Of a DNA stretch of 64,000 bases, positions 16,046 through 23,817 are shown one piece after another. The stretch is from Paenibacillus durus ATCC 35681 (lineage in GTDB: Bacteria > Bacillota > Bacilli > Paenibacillales > Paenibacillaceae), in the NCBI RefSeq assembly GCF_000993825.1, contig NZ_CP011114.1, positions 5,146,001-5,210,000 of the forward strand, in the 5' to 3' direction. The notes below the pieces were generated by a model, which did no database searches, had not been told where the DNA came from, and worked only from the letters and a program-made list of their open reading frames with translations. The position numbers and the translations under genes are program-made. Each line of letters opens with the position of its first letter. The stretch's first letter is position 1.

Positions 16046-17182
16046 ATGAGAATAAAGGACTTTGTAAATGCGTCCGATGCTTCCATACATAGGCAGACCA
16101 AATGGATCAAACGTTTTTTGGAGACTTATTGGGTTGTCATTGCGCTGCATTTTGCCGCCCAGTTGTACGCATACCTTTTTCTTCCATATGAGATTGAAGC
16201 CGGGATTTTCTATTATAAGGTTCTTTTGGGGCCGACGGTGCTGATGGGGGGAAGTGTCGCGGCGGCCCAACTGATCGACCGGTATGCGGGCAGATACTCT
16301 TTCATCTCCTTGTTTGCGGCGGGCACATTCGTCTCGATGGTGATTATCCATCTGAATATGGATATTCGCATTATAGGGGCCATTATGCTGCTGCCCATTA
16401 TGGCTTCAGCTATTTTCTTCCGGCTTGATTTAACTATGTATACGGCAGTCTTGCAGATTGCCGCCTTCTGCATTCTGTACAATTGGGATTATCGGTTCAA
16501 AGCCTTTCTGAACCCGTTCGATCTGATATCCATTCCTATCTTCATTCTTGTAGGCACGCTGGTGGCTGGCATTATTATTGTCAATGGACGCGAGCTTCTG
16601 TATGATCTGGAGACGACAATGAGCGCCAAGCAGAATCTTATGGTCGAGAACGCCGCGATACTGAAGATATCCAAAACGGATGCTCTGACCGGATTGTTCA
16701 ACCACATGTCATTTCATGAATTTTATGAAAAAGCGCTGGAATATGGGGAATTGGGAGTTCCCTTTCATCTGGCTCTGCTGGACATTGATAATTTCAAGGC
16801 AATTAACGATAAATTTGGGCACCGGACGGGCGATCTCATTTTATCCAGAGTGGCGTGCACCATCCAGGAGAATATCCCGCCCACCGACATCGCTACCCGC
16901 TACGGTGGTGAGGAATTTGCCATACTGCTGTTTGAGCAGACGTTTGAAGAGGCGCTCTCCCTGATGGAGCAGGTTCGGACGGCGTTCGCCGAAACGCGGC
17001 ATGCGGAACTGGGCGGACTTGCCGTAACCGTAAGCATCGGCCTCAAAAGCTATGAGAAGGGAACCACAAAGGAACGATTGTTTGAAGATACGGACGCCCT
17101 GCTGTATGCCGCGAAACGCTCGGGCAAAAACAAAGTCGTTACGCCCCTTCAAACAGTGGACGAAGGCAGCGCGGTGTTATAG
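16046..17182 (+). CDS. Membrane diguanylate cyclase (GGDEF domain)
   Basis: 378 residues. Six hydrophobic segments between about 28 and 180 form an N-terminal membrane sensor of no recognised family. After a short coiled linker, a GGDEF domain starts at DALTGLFNH (212) and carries the active-site motif GGEEF at 287-291. The enzyme should make c-di-GMP from two GTP. The inhibitory I-site RxxD is incomplete: the Asp (281) is present but the Arg position is Pro (278). Product inhibition may therefore be weak. GGTGAAGGA overlaps the start closely. It stands alone in its transcription unit. Confidence 0.9.
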   Translation: MRIKDFVNASDASIHRQTKWIKRFLETYWVVIALHFAAQLYAYLFLPYEIEAGIFYYKVLLGPTVLMGGSVAAAQLIDRYAGRYSFISLFAAGTFVSMVIIHLNMDIRIIGAIMLLPIMASAIFFRLDLTMYTAVLQIAAFCILYNWDYRFKAFLNPFDLISIPIFILVGTLVAGIIIVNGRELLYDLETTMSAKQNLMVENAAILKISKTDALTGLFNHMSFHEFYEKALEYGELGVPFHLALLDIDNFKAINDKFGHRTGDLILSRVACTIQENIPPTDIATRYGGEEFAILLFEQTFEEALSLMEQVRTAFAETRHAELGGLAVTVSIGLKSYEKGTTKERLFEDTDALLYAAKRSGKNKVVTPLQTVDEGSAVL

Positions 17183-17232
17183 ATGAGATGAGGGTCGGCG
17201 GCTTCCGGTTGGCGATGCATGGAAAATTTTTT

Positions 17233-17320
17233 AGGTTTTGGCGAAAATTTAAGGTCTTTTTCAGGTTCTGGTCAGGTTCTTTTCAGGTTTGGGGTGTATA
17301 TTGAACTTACCAAACACCCC
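17233..17320. promoter_or_regulatory. 11-bp phased direct repeats followed by a hairpin
   Basis: AGGT occurs at 17233, 17252, 17263, 17274 and 17285; the last four are exactly 11 bp apart, in units close to TCAGGTTCTTT. This is the spacing used by OmpR/PhoB-type response regulators. A 7-bp stem, GGGGTGT (17291-17297) with ACACCCC (17314-17320), follows directly. There is no gene in the next 300 bases on the plus strand except the small peptide at 17612. Confidence 0.5.
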
Positions 17321-17347
17321 CCAGTGTTTTGTAATATATTTCTTTTA

Positions 17348-17394
17348 TGGTCCTGTCGACTCCCAAGGCAGGGCCATTTTTTTTAGGGAGAGCA
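17348..17394 (+). terminator. Rho-independent terminator
   Basis: TGGTCCTG pairs with CAGGGCCA, followed by eight T residues. It lies 166 bases after the cyclase gene and may end either that transcript or a short RNA started near the 11-bp repeats. Confidence 0.75.
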
Positions 17395-17407
17395 TTTATG
17401 AAGAGAA

Positions 17408-17423
17408 TGTGATCTATTTCACA
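17408..17423. promoter_or_regulatory. Perfect Fnr/Crp-type palindrome
   Basis: TGTGATCTATTTCACA is an exact TGTGA-N6-TCACA site, the consensus of Bacillus Fnr. It is about 200 bases before the small membrane peptide and 920 before eetA. Similar sites occur upstream of pplA at 30353 and 30511. Confidence 0.65.
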
Positions 17424-17477
17424 ACATGATACAACAAAATAATTTATATTAAATTTAGTTAATTAAAATTGAAATTA

Positions 17478-17590
17478 TTATATAAGATGAACTTGAAAAA
17501 TGACATCAGGGTAAGAAGGAACGAAGGGGAAGTTTGGAACTGTAGGAGCGATGATATCTGATGGAAAAGTCTTAAGTTCATCTTATATAA
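17478..17590. repeat. 17-bp perfect inverted repeat pair
   Basis: TTATATAAGATGAACTT (17478-17494) is repeated in inverted form at 17574-17590, 79 bp apart. It could form a long stem-loop in RNA or be the ends of a small element. A degraded relative (TCATCTCATATAAAT) is at about 17988. Confidence 0.6.
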
Positions 17591-17611
17591 ATCGGGAAAG
17601 AGGAATGAAGG

Positions 17612-17710
17612 ATGAAAGTAGAAGGCAGTTTCCGCCGCGGATTGGCTTTTGGTGTAATGTTGAGTGTTCCTTTGTGGATGTCCCTGGCCGGCTGGCTGCA
17701 TTTTCTATAA
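17612..17710 (+). CDS. 32-residue single-pass membrane peptide
   Basis: ATG 17612 has AAAGAGGA seven bases upstream, a very good ribosome binding site. The product begins MKVEGSFRRGLAFG and continues as a hydrophobic helix (VMLSVPLWMSLAGWLHFL) to TAA at 17708. It has the shape of small accessory subunits of membrane complexes: a short basic N-terminus and one membrane helix. It lies between an Fnr-type site and the EET operon. I do not recognise the family; the function is inferred only from position. Confidence 0.55.
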   Translation: MKVEGSFRRGLAFGVMLSVPLWMSLAGWLHFL

Positions 17711-18327
17711 AATGGACAGCGCCCGATCTCCGCAAACAACGGTTACCGAGCGCTTAGTATGCTTGGCGGAAACGCCTGTGTCCATATGACAACCCGGCCG
17801 TCTCCGTTCATGTATATTTAATCTTCCCGCCGTTCGTGAGCAACGGGCGTATACTCCTCTTTATTCCAGCAGCCGTATGGGGGATAATAGCTCTGCATCC
17901 AAAACGACAAAAGCCCTGCCTCTCTTTTGTCCTTGCGGCTCCAATGACCGCGCCAGTGTGAGTCGGAAAACCAGTTTGAAATATCATCTCATATAAATAA
18001 GGAAGAGTCGCGCTAGAAAATGTGGAAACTTCTTTGGCGAATTCCATAAACTCGGAAAAATCAAATATTATCAAATTTTAACATATAATTATCCGGGATG
18101 CAACAAGATTCCAGCGTATTCTCCCGGCGATGCGGTTTATGGCTTGCCTGGGGGGGGGATATCCCTAAAAAACCGGATCATCCTTTTTTTTCTAGCGATT
18201 AATATACATTTTGTGAAGTCCGATTAAATTCGGTGAATAAACTTTCGCTTTCATTGAAGGATTTCCAGGAGGCCGCTATAATTATTAAGTCTAGTTAGCA
18301 TTTGATTAAAAAATAAGGGAGAATTTT
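17711..18327 (+). other. Intergenic region with the eetA promoter
   Basis: No gene is supported here. Just before the start of eetA, -35 TTGAAG and -10 TATAAT are separated by 17 bp (about 18256-18284). A minus-strand ORF at 17808-18074 has no coding character. Confidence 0.5.
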
Positions 18328-18717
18328 ATGAAACGCGCAGATATGCTGCTGATTGCCGTCATATTGATTGCAGCGCTGGCTTTTCTTGTGCCCCGTTATT
18401 TCTCCGGCAATGAAACCAAAGGGGGACAAGGGAAAGAGCTGGTAGCCAATGTCACGGTGGATGGCAAGCATTACCGTACTATTAAGCTCACTAAAGAGGA
18501 ACAAACCATCGATATCCGTACGGAACACGGCTATAACATTCTTAAAGTGCATGATTACGGAGTAGAAATGTATGAAGCGGACTGCCCGGACCAAGTATGC
18601 CTCGGCTTCGGTTTTATTACCCTGCCTAAACAGACGATCGTCTGTCTGCCGCATCGGGTACTGGTGGAAATCGCAAGTGGAGCGGGGGAGGATGAAATTG
18701 ATGGGTTTGTCCAATAG
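18328..18717 (+). CDS. eetA: NusG domain II membrane-anchored protein, EetA-like
   Basis: 129 residues. One N-terminal membrane helix (6-26) is followed by an extracytoplasmic NusG domain II (DUF1312-like) beta domain, with VTVDGKHYRTIKL, HGYNILKVHDYGVEMYEADC and the paired-cysteine segment CPDQVCLGFG. In Listeria the EetA protein of the flavin-based extracellular electron transfer locus has this make-up. The start has AAGGGAGA upstream and its own TATAAT promoter. It is the first gene of a plus-strand operon running to 26055 and overlaps eetB by 17 bases. The role in electron transfer from the membrane quinone pool is inferred from the neighbourhood. Confidence 0.82.
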   Translation: MKRADMLLIAVILIAALAFLVPRYFSGNETKGGQGKELVANVTVDGKHYRTIKLTKEEQTIDIRTEHGYNILKVHDYGVEMYEADCPDQVCLGFGFITLPKQTIVCLPHRVLVEIASGAGEDEIDGFVQ

Positions 18718-19252
18718 CGAATCAAGCCAGGCGCTGAAGAGAACGGTGATTATCGCCATTTTTTCCGCGGTGGCTGTGGTGCTCGGCATTGTGGAGGCGC
18801 AGATTCCGCTGTCCGCGATGGGACTTATGCCGGGGGCGAAGCTGGGCTTTGCCAACATTATGATTTTGACCTGTATCTATTTTTTGCGCGGGCGCGACGC
18901 CTTTATGCTTGTTATACTGAAAACGCTTCTTACCGCATTCATCTTGGGTACCTTCTCCAGTCTGCTGTTCAGCCTGTTCGGCTCGCTGCTCAGCTTCATC
19001 GTCATGTTCCTGCTGATGAAGGGAGGACGCATGAAGCTGAGCCTGATCGGGGTAAGCATCGCGGGAAGCATTGCACATAACATCGGGCAACTGGCGGCAG
19101 CGTCTATAGTGATGGGGACCACGAGCATTATGTATTATTTGCCGATTCTGCTTGTGACCGGGATTGTCACCGGGATTGCCGTTGGTTATGCGGTTCGCTA
19201 TCTGGTGTCCTCGTTGTCTCAAATATCGCTGTTCGAGGAATTTTTACGCTAA
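18701..19252 (+). CDS. eetB: Gx transporter-family membrane protein, EetB-like
   Basis: 183 residues from ATG 18701, chosen because GGGGGAGG precedes it by about 9 bases. Upstream in-frame codons lie inside eetA. Five or six membrane segments and the motif GLMPGAKLGFANI identify the Hpre_diP_synt_I/Gx transporter family, whose fold resembles ECF S-components. This is EetB of EET loci. Together with the ECF module that follows, it could act as a substrate-binding membrane subunit, though Listeria EetB has no proven substrate. It overlaps eetA, indicating coupled translation. Confidence 0.82.
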   Translation: MGLSNSESSQALKRTVIIAIFSAVAVVLGIVEAQIPLSAMGLMPGAKLGFANIMILTCIYFLRGRDAFMLVILKTLLTAFILGTFSSLLFSLFGSLLSFIVMFLLMKGGRMKLSLIGVSIAGSIAHNIGQLAAASIVMGTTSIMYYLPILLVTGIVTGIAVGYAVRYLVSSLSQISLFEEFLR

Positions 19253-19285
19253 GCTTGAGCGAGCCGCAGGAAGGATGAACACAGC

Positions 19286-20152
19286 ATGAATGAAGTGAAC
19301 GGAAAGCGGAATTTCGCAGAGCACAGCCCGGACGCCATTGTTCTGAAGGACGTGTCTTTCGGCTATGACCCGGAGAATCCGGTCCTGCAAGGAATCTCGC
19401 TTCGCATCCCGCAGGGGCAGTGGGTTGGCCTGGTGGGTGCGAGCGGATCGGGCAAATCGACGCTGGTGAAGCTGCTGAATGCGCTGCTTCCCGCAAGCGT
19501 CGGCGAAATTGCCGTGTGCGGCGAGGTGCTGACTGAAGAAAGCGTCCCAAGCATCCGCCGAAAGATCGGCATGGTGTTTCAGAATCCGGACAATCAGTTC
19601 GTTGGAGAGACGGTGGAGGAGGATATCCTATTCGGTCTGGAGGGGCTGTGTTTGTCCTGGGAGGAGATGGACCGGCGTCTGCATCTGTACGCCGGCAAGC
19701 TCGGGGTTTCCGGACTGCTGGCCAAGCACCCCGGAGAGCTGTCCGGGGGACAGAAGCAGCGGGTCGCGATTGCATCCATCCTTGCCATGGAGCCGGGCGT
19801 CGTCATCTTTGACGAGGCCTCTTCCATGTTGGACGAAGAGAACCGGAACGGGCTGCTGAGTATTTTGCGGGACATGCATGCGGAAGGGTACACCATTCTC
19901 ATGATTACGCATGATGCCGATGAGATTATGGCTTCAGAGCGCGTGCTCGCGCTGTGCGGAGGTGAGCTGGCGGGGGATATGACGCCGGCTGAGCTGTTCC
20001 GCAGCCGCGAGCTAATGGAGGCGTGCCGCTTGTGCGCGCCGTACGCCTGGGAGCTGAGCCGCGAGCTTGAGGCGCGGGGCCTGACAATCGGCGTTCCCGC
20101 CAGTGAAAAGGAGCTTGTAGATACGCTATGGCCATTCAACTGCAGCAAGTAA
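19286..20152 (+). CDS. ecfA1: ECF transporter ATPase (EcfA1-like)
   Basis: 288 residues. A complete ABC ATPase: Walker A GASGSGKST at 51-59, Q-loop FQNPDNQFVG, signature ELSGGQKQR, Walker B VVIFDEASSMLD and the switch His in THDADE. The Q-loop and the C-terminal helices fit the energy-coupling factor (CbiO/EcfA) group. Walker B ends in DEA rather than DEP. It overlaps ecfA2 by 25 bases. Placed between eetB and ecfT, it should drive the flavin or vitamin transport step of the EET locus rather than the housekeeping ECF system, which normally lies in the ribosomal protein cluster. Confidence 0.92.
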   Translation: MNEVNGKRNFAEHSPDAIVLKDVSFGYDPENPVLQGISLRIPQGQWVGLVGASGSGKSTLVKLLNALLPASVGEIAVCGEVLTEESVPSIRRKIGMVFQNPDNQFVGETVEEDILFGLEGLCLSWEEMDRRLHLYAGKLGVSGLLAKHPGELSGGQKQRVAIASILAMEPGVVIFDEASSMLDEENRNGLLSILRDMHAEGYTILMITHDADEIMASERVLALCGGELAGDMTPAELFRSRELMEACRLCAPYAWELSRELEARGLTIGVPASEKELVDTLWPFNCSK

Positions 20153-21024
20153 GCTATACCTATGCGCAGCGGAGCTTGTGGCGGCAGGCTGCGCTGCACG
20201 GCATCGATCTCGACCTTCCCCAAGGCTCCATAGTCGGCGTCGCCGGATCGACGGGATCGGGCAAATCGACGCTGCTTCAATTATTCAATGGAATCTTGAG
20301 GCCGACGGAGGGGAAGGTGTCGGTTCTCGATATTACGCTCCATGCCGGAGAGAAGACGCCTAAGCTGCAGCCGCTGCGGCGGCGGGTCGGGCTCGTCTTC
20401 CAATTCCCGGAGCAGCAGATGTTCGCGGAGACGGTGGAGAAGGATCTGTGCTTCGGTCCGCTCAATTTCGGCATGAGTCCGGACGAAGCGCTAGAGCGAG
20501 CGCGGCGGGCGATGCTGGATATGGGGCTGGACCTTGCGCTGCTTGGACGCAATCCGTTCCGCCTCAGCGGCGGACAAATGCGTAAGGCGGCCATCGCTTC
20601 GGTGCTGGCCGCAGACCCGGAGATTGTCGTGCTGGACGAGCCGACAGCGTCACTGGACCCGGTCAGCCGCAAGGAACTGATCGGACTGCTTACGCGTCTG
20701 TGCCGGGAGCGCGGGCGCACCATCATTGTCGTCACGCACCGGATGGACGAGCTTTTGCCTTATGCCGACCGCTGGGTCATTCTTAGCCAGGGCCGCGCCG
20801 TCTTCCAGGGTGGTGTGAAGGAGTTGGCAGCGGACCCTTCCGTGCTTACGCGCTGCGGTCTGGCTGTGCCGGACTCGCTGCGCTACTGGCGGGCCGTTGC
20901 GGACCGGCTTGGCCTTGATGACGAAGCTCCAAGGCTGACGGCGGAGGGGCTGGCGGAGCTGATTGTCTCCAGAAGCGGGAACAACGCCGTCCGCGCTGGA
21001 GAAGAGGGGGCCGGCCATGAATGA
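20128..21024 (+). CDS. ecfA2: ECF transporter ATPase (EcfA2-like)
   Basis: 298 residues. Walker A GSTGSGKST at 40-48, Q-loop FQFPEQQMFA, signature RLSGGQMRK, Walker B VVLDEPTASLD and THRMDE His switch are all present. It pairs with the preceding gene as the second, non-identical ATPase of an ECF module. Its start lies inside ecfA1 with AAGGAG about 13 bases upstream, and its end overlaps ecfT by 8 bases. The tight packing means near-equal expression of all three ECF parts. Confidence 0.92.
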   Translation: MAIQLQQVSYTYAQRSLWRQAALHGIDLDLPQGSIVGVAGSTGSGKSTLLQLFNGILRPTEGKVSVLDITLHAGEKTPKLQPLRRRVGLVFQFPEQQMFAETVEKDLCFGPLNFGMSPDEALERARRAMLDMGLDLALLGRNPFRLSGGQMRKAAIASVLAADPEIVVLDEPTASLDPVSRKELIGLLTRLCRERGRTIIVVTHRMDELLPYADRWVILSQGRAVFQGGVKELAADPSVLTRCGLAVPDSLRYWRAVADRLGLDDEAPRLTAEGLAELIVSRSGNNAVRAGEEGAGHE

Positions 21025-21808
21025 GCGTTTGCTGCTCGGCAGAGTCATTGAGACCGGCTCCTGGGTACATAAGCTGGACCCGCGTTCCAAGCTCATTGGG
21101 ATGCTGCTGTACGCCGCCGCCATTTTGCTGTCCCGGTCCTGGCCGGCCATGGCGCTGCTTGCCCTGTTCTCGGTGACAGTGGCGGCTTCAACCCGGATTC
21201 CGCTGAAATATTATTTGAAGGCGGCCAAGCCGCTGCGGTATTTAATGTTGTTTATTTTTATCGTTCAGCTGCTGTCGGTCAAGGAAGGGGCGGTATGGCT
21301 AACGCTTGGTTCTTACTCTCTCCACGAGGAGGGGCTCAGGCTCGGCGCGTTCGCGGTCATCCGCACATTCCTGCTGGTCGCCTTTACCGCACTGCTGACG
21401 TTTACGACCACTCCGGCCCGCCTGAACCAGGGGATGGAGGGGATCTTGTCACCGCTTAGGTTCACCGGACTATCTCCGGGCCGCTTTACGCTGATGGTCA
21501 GCCTCGCCCTGCGGTTCATGCCGACCATTCTGGACGAGGCGCAGATTATTCTGAAGGCGCAAGCCTCGCGGGGGGCCGATCTGAGCGAGCTGCCGCTGAA
21601 AGAGAAGGGGCGGATGCTGGTGACGCTGCTCGTGCCTGTCATTGCCGGGGCGTTCCGGCGCGCCCAGGATCTGGTCTATTCCATGGAAGCGCGCGGCTTC
21701 CAAATGGATGCCCCCCGTTCGCGGTATCACCGCCTGAGGTGGGGCTGGGCCGATACTTTTTTTATCGCCATGTTCGTTATACTGGGCTTTGCCGCAGCTA
21801 TCCTGTAA
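21017..21808 (+). CDS. ecfT: ECF transporter transmembrane subunit EcfT (FmnA-like)
   Basis: 263 residues from ATG 21017 (GAGGGGG upstream). Begins with the typical EcfT stretch WVHKLDPRSKLIGM, has several membrane helices, and carries the two coupling motifs SRG (QASRGADL) and ARG (EARGFQMD) that contact the ATPases. In Listeria the EET locus contains an EcfT homologue (FmnA) thought to help supply flavin to the extracellular side. No RibU-type S-component is in the window, so the partner is either EetB or encoded elsewhere. Confidence 0.88.
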   Translation: MNERLLLGRVIETGSWVHKLDPRSKLIGMLLYAAAILLSRSWPAMALLALFSVTVAASTRIPLKYYLKAAKPLRYLMLFIFIVQLLSVKEGAVWLTLGSYSLHEEGLRLGAFAVIRTFLLVAFTALLTFTTTPARLNQGMEGILSPLRFTGLSPGRFTLMVSLALRFMPTILDEAQIILKAQASRGADLSELPLKEKGRMLVTLLVPVIAGAFRRAQDLVYSMEARGFQMDAPRSRYHRLRWGWADTFFIAMFVILGFAAAIL

Positions 21809-21850
21809 ATGGGCAGGTCATCAGGGGAGTCACTTAAGGAGGAAACACGC

Positions 21851-23782
21851 ATGACGCGTTATTTTAATGGAAAAGAAATTGAATTGCTGGCGCCCGCCGG
21901 CACCTTCGAGATTTTTAAAGAGGTTGTGCAGTCCCGCTGCGATGCGGTCTATTTCGGCGGACCCGTGCTCAATATGAGGATGATGCGCAAAGGCTACAAT
22001 TTATCCCATGAAGAGATTGCGGAGGCGCTGTCTATCGCCCATGGTCTTGGCAAAAAGGTCTACATTACCGTCAACAACCTGTTCAGCGAGCAGGAGACCG
22101 GGGAGGCCCGCGAATATCTCGCTTTTCTGGACGGCGTTCGTCCGGATGCGCTGATCGTGCAGGATATGGCGGTGCTGGAGCTGATTCGGGAGATGGGGCT
22201 TACCCTGCCTATCCATGCCTCGGTCATGATGAATGTGCATAATTTGGAGATGATCTACGCGCTGCGCGATCTTGGCGTAAGCCGCGTCGTCACTTCGCGG
22301 GAGATGGACCTGCAGACGGCGAAGCTGCTGGGCGCAAGGAGCGGAATGGAACTGGAGTATTTTGTCCACGGCGACATGTGCTCGGTTCACGGGGCGAACT
22401 GTTACTACAGCTCTCATGTGTTCGGAATGAGCAGCAACCGGGGCAAATGCATGAAGCCCTGCCGGTGGAATTACCGGATTAAAAAGGACGGCTATATCTT
22501 CCCAGCGGATTACCCGCTCGCGGTCAAGGATATGTTCATGTACGAAAATTTGCCGGAGCTGATCGACTCGGGAATTACCTCTTTCAAAATCGAAGGCCGC
22601 ATGCGCGACAAAGATTTTATGGTTATGCTCGTCAACAGCTACGGCGAAGCGATCGACCGGTACATCGAAGACCCGATAGGGTTCGACCGTACGGTTGATT
22701 CGAAGCTGCTGTACCAGAACCGCAAGCGCGATTTCTCTACCGCCTACGCGTTCGGCAAGCCGGGCCTGCGGAACATTAACCGCCGGTATGAAGGCACAGG
22801 CAAGTTCTACAGTACCGGCAAGGTGTTCAGCACACCGACGGCGGAGCGTGAGCTGTCCGAAGACCGCGTGCTGCAGCTGAAGGGACGGCTAGCCCAGGAG
22901 GCGCGGCCTAACCAGGCTCGGGTGAGTCCGGAGCTTGCGGTGCGCGTTAACAACATGGCGCAGGCCAAGGCCGCGCTGGAGGCCAAGGTGGGGCATCTGT
23001 ACCTGTCCGGCGACGTCTACGAGCCCGACCGTCCATTTACCAAGCGCGACATTATGGAGCTGGGCGCGATTAAGGGAGAAACGAAGCTCTATCTGGGACT
23101 GCCGCGGATGATGACGGAGCTGCATTTTGACCAATACGACCAACTGCTGATTCATGGAGAACGCCTGCCGATTGACGGCCTGCTCGTAACGAATCTTGGC
23201 GCGATCCGCCGCTATAATACTTCCGGATACCCTATGATTGGGGACGCCAGCCTCAATATCTACAACACTCTAGCCGCCGGGCTGTATGCAGGGCTTGGAC
23301 TCAAGCGGATTCCCGTATCGCCGGAGATGACGCTGGAGCATTTTGCAGCCTTTGCCTCCCGCAGCTCGCTGCCGCTGGAAATGGTGGTGCACGGCACGCC
23401 CGCGCTGATGTATATGGAGCATGATTTATATGAGAATGCCGAAGTGATGGAGCCGATCGGGGAGGAAGACAACCGCTATGTCGGCAATGATGTGCTTGTT
23501 CTGATGACCGACAAAGGAGAGAATCCGGTGTACCGGGATCAGCATGGCCGCTGTCATCTGGTGTTCTCCAAAGAGCTGTGCTATCTGCCGATGCTGGATG
23601 AGCTGAATGCGGCGGGCGTCTCTACTTTCCGTATTGAGGGATCTACTTATACGCCGGAACAGCTGCGTGAAATCATTACGGCGTATCAGCAAGCGATGAG
23701 GGGGACTTCGCAGCAGGGGCTGACCTCCAGCATGCAGCCCGTCTATGCGGGATATACACTGGGGTCACTGCAATTTGATTAA
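21851..23782 (+). CDS. U32-family protein (UbiU/RlhA-like)
   Basis: 643 residues from ATG 21851, which has AAGGAGGAAAC upstream. The N-terminal half is a U32 'peptidase' barrel with ELLAPAGTFE, HASVMMNVHN and REMDLQTAKLL. It has a cysteine set at C177, C184, C200 and C204 (GDMCSVHGANC, GKCMKPC) like the iron-sulphur ligands of UbiU/UbiV and RlhA. Known relatives hydroxylate ubiquinone precursors or RNA bases without oxygen, or act as collagenase-like peptidases. Lying between an ECF module and a quinone prenyltransferase gene, it may modify a quinone. The C-terminal 250 residues are a typical U32 extension. Confidence 0.8.
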   Translation: MTRYFNGKEIELLAPAGTFEIFKEVVQSRCDAVYFGGPVLNMRMMRKGYNLSHEEIAEALSIAHGLGKKVYITVNNLFSEQETGEAREYLAFLDGVRPDALIVQDMAVLELIREMGLTLPIHASVMMNVHNLEMIYALRDLGVSRVVTSREMDLQTAKLLGARSGMELEYFVHGDMCSVHGANCYYSSHVFGMSSNRGKCMKPCRWNYRIKKDGYIFPADYPLAVKDMFMYENLPELIDSGITSFKIEGRMRDKDFMVMLVNSYGEAIDRYIEDPIGFDRTVDSKLLYQNRKRDFSTAYAFGKPGLRNINRRYEGTGKFYSTGKVFSTPTAERELSEDRVLQLKGRLAQEARPNQARVSPELAVRVNNMAQAKAALEAKVGHLYLSGDVYEPDRPFTKRDIMELGAIKGETKLYLGLPRMMTELHFDQYDQLLIHGERLPIDGLLVTNLGAIRRYNTSGYPMIGDASLNIYNTLAAGLYAGLGLKRIPVSPEMTLEHFAAFASRSSLPLEMVVHGTPALMYMEHDLYENAEVMEPIGEEDNRYVGNDVLVLMTDKGENPVYRDQHGRCHLVFSKELCYLPMLDELNAAGVSTFRIEGSTYTPEQLREIITAYQQAMRGTSQQGLTSSMQPVYAGYTLGSLQFD

Positions 23783-23817
23783 ATTTTAAATATCGACGGA
23801 GAAAAGAGGGGCCGGCT

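Noticed and set aside
15863..16351. Minus-strand ORF overlapping the diguanylate cyclase start
   Set aside because: It is antisense to a conserved gene, and the sequence is rich in arginine and glutamine as expected of shadow frames.
17808..18074. 88-codon minus-strand ORF before eetA
   Set aside because: No ribosome binding site, no domain, and odd composition; it is in the region of the decayed inverted repeat.
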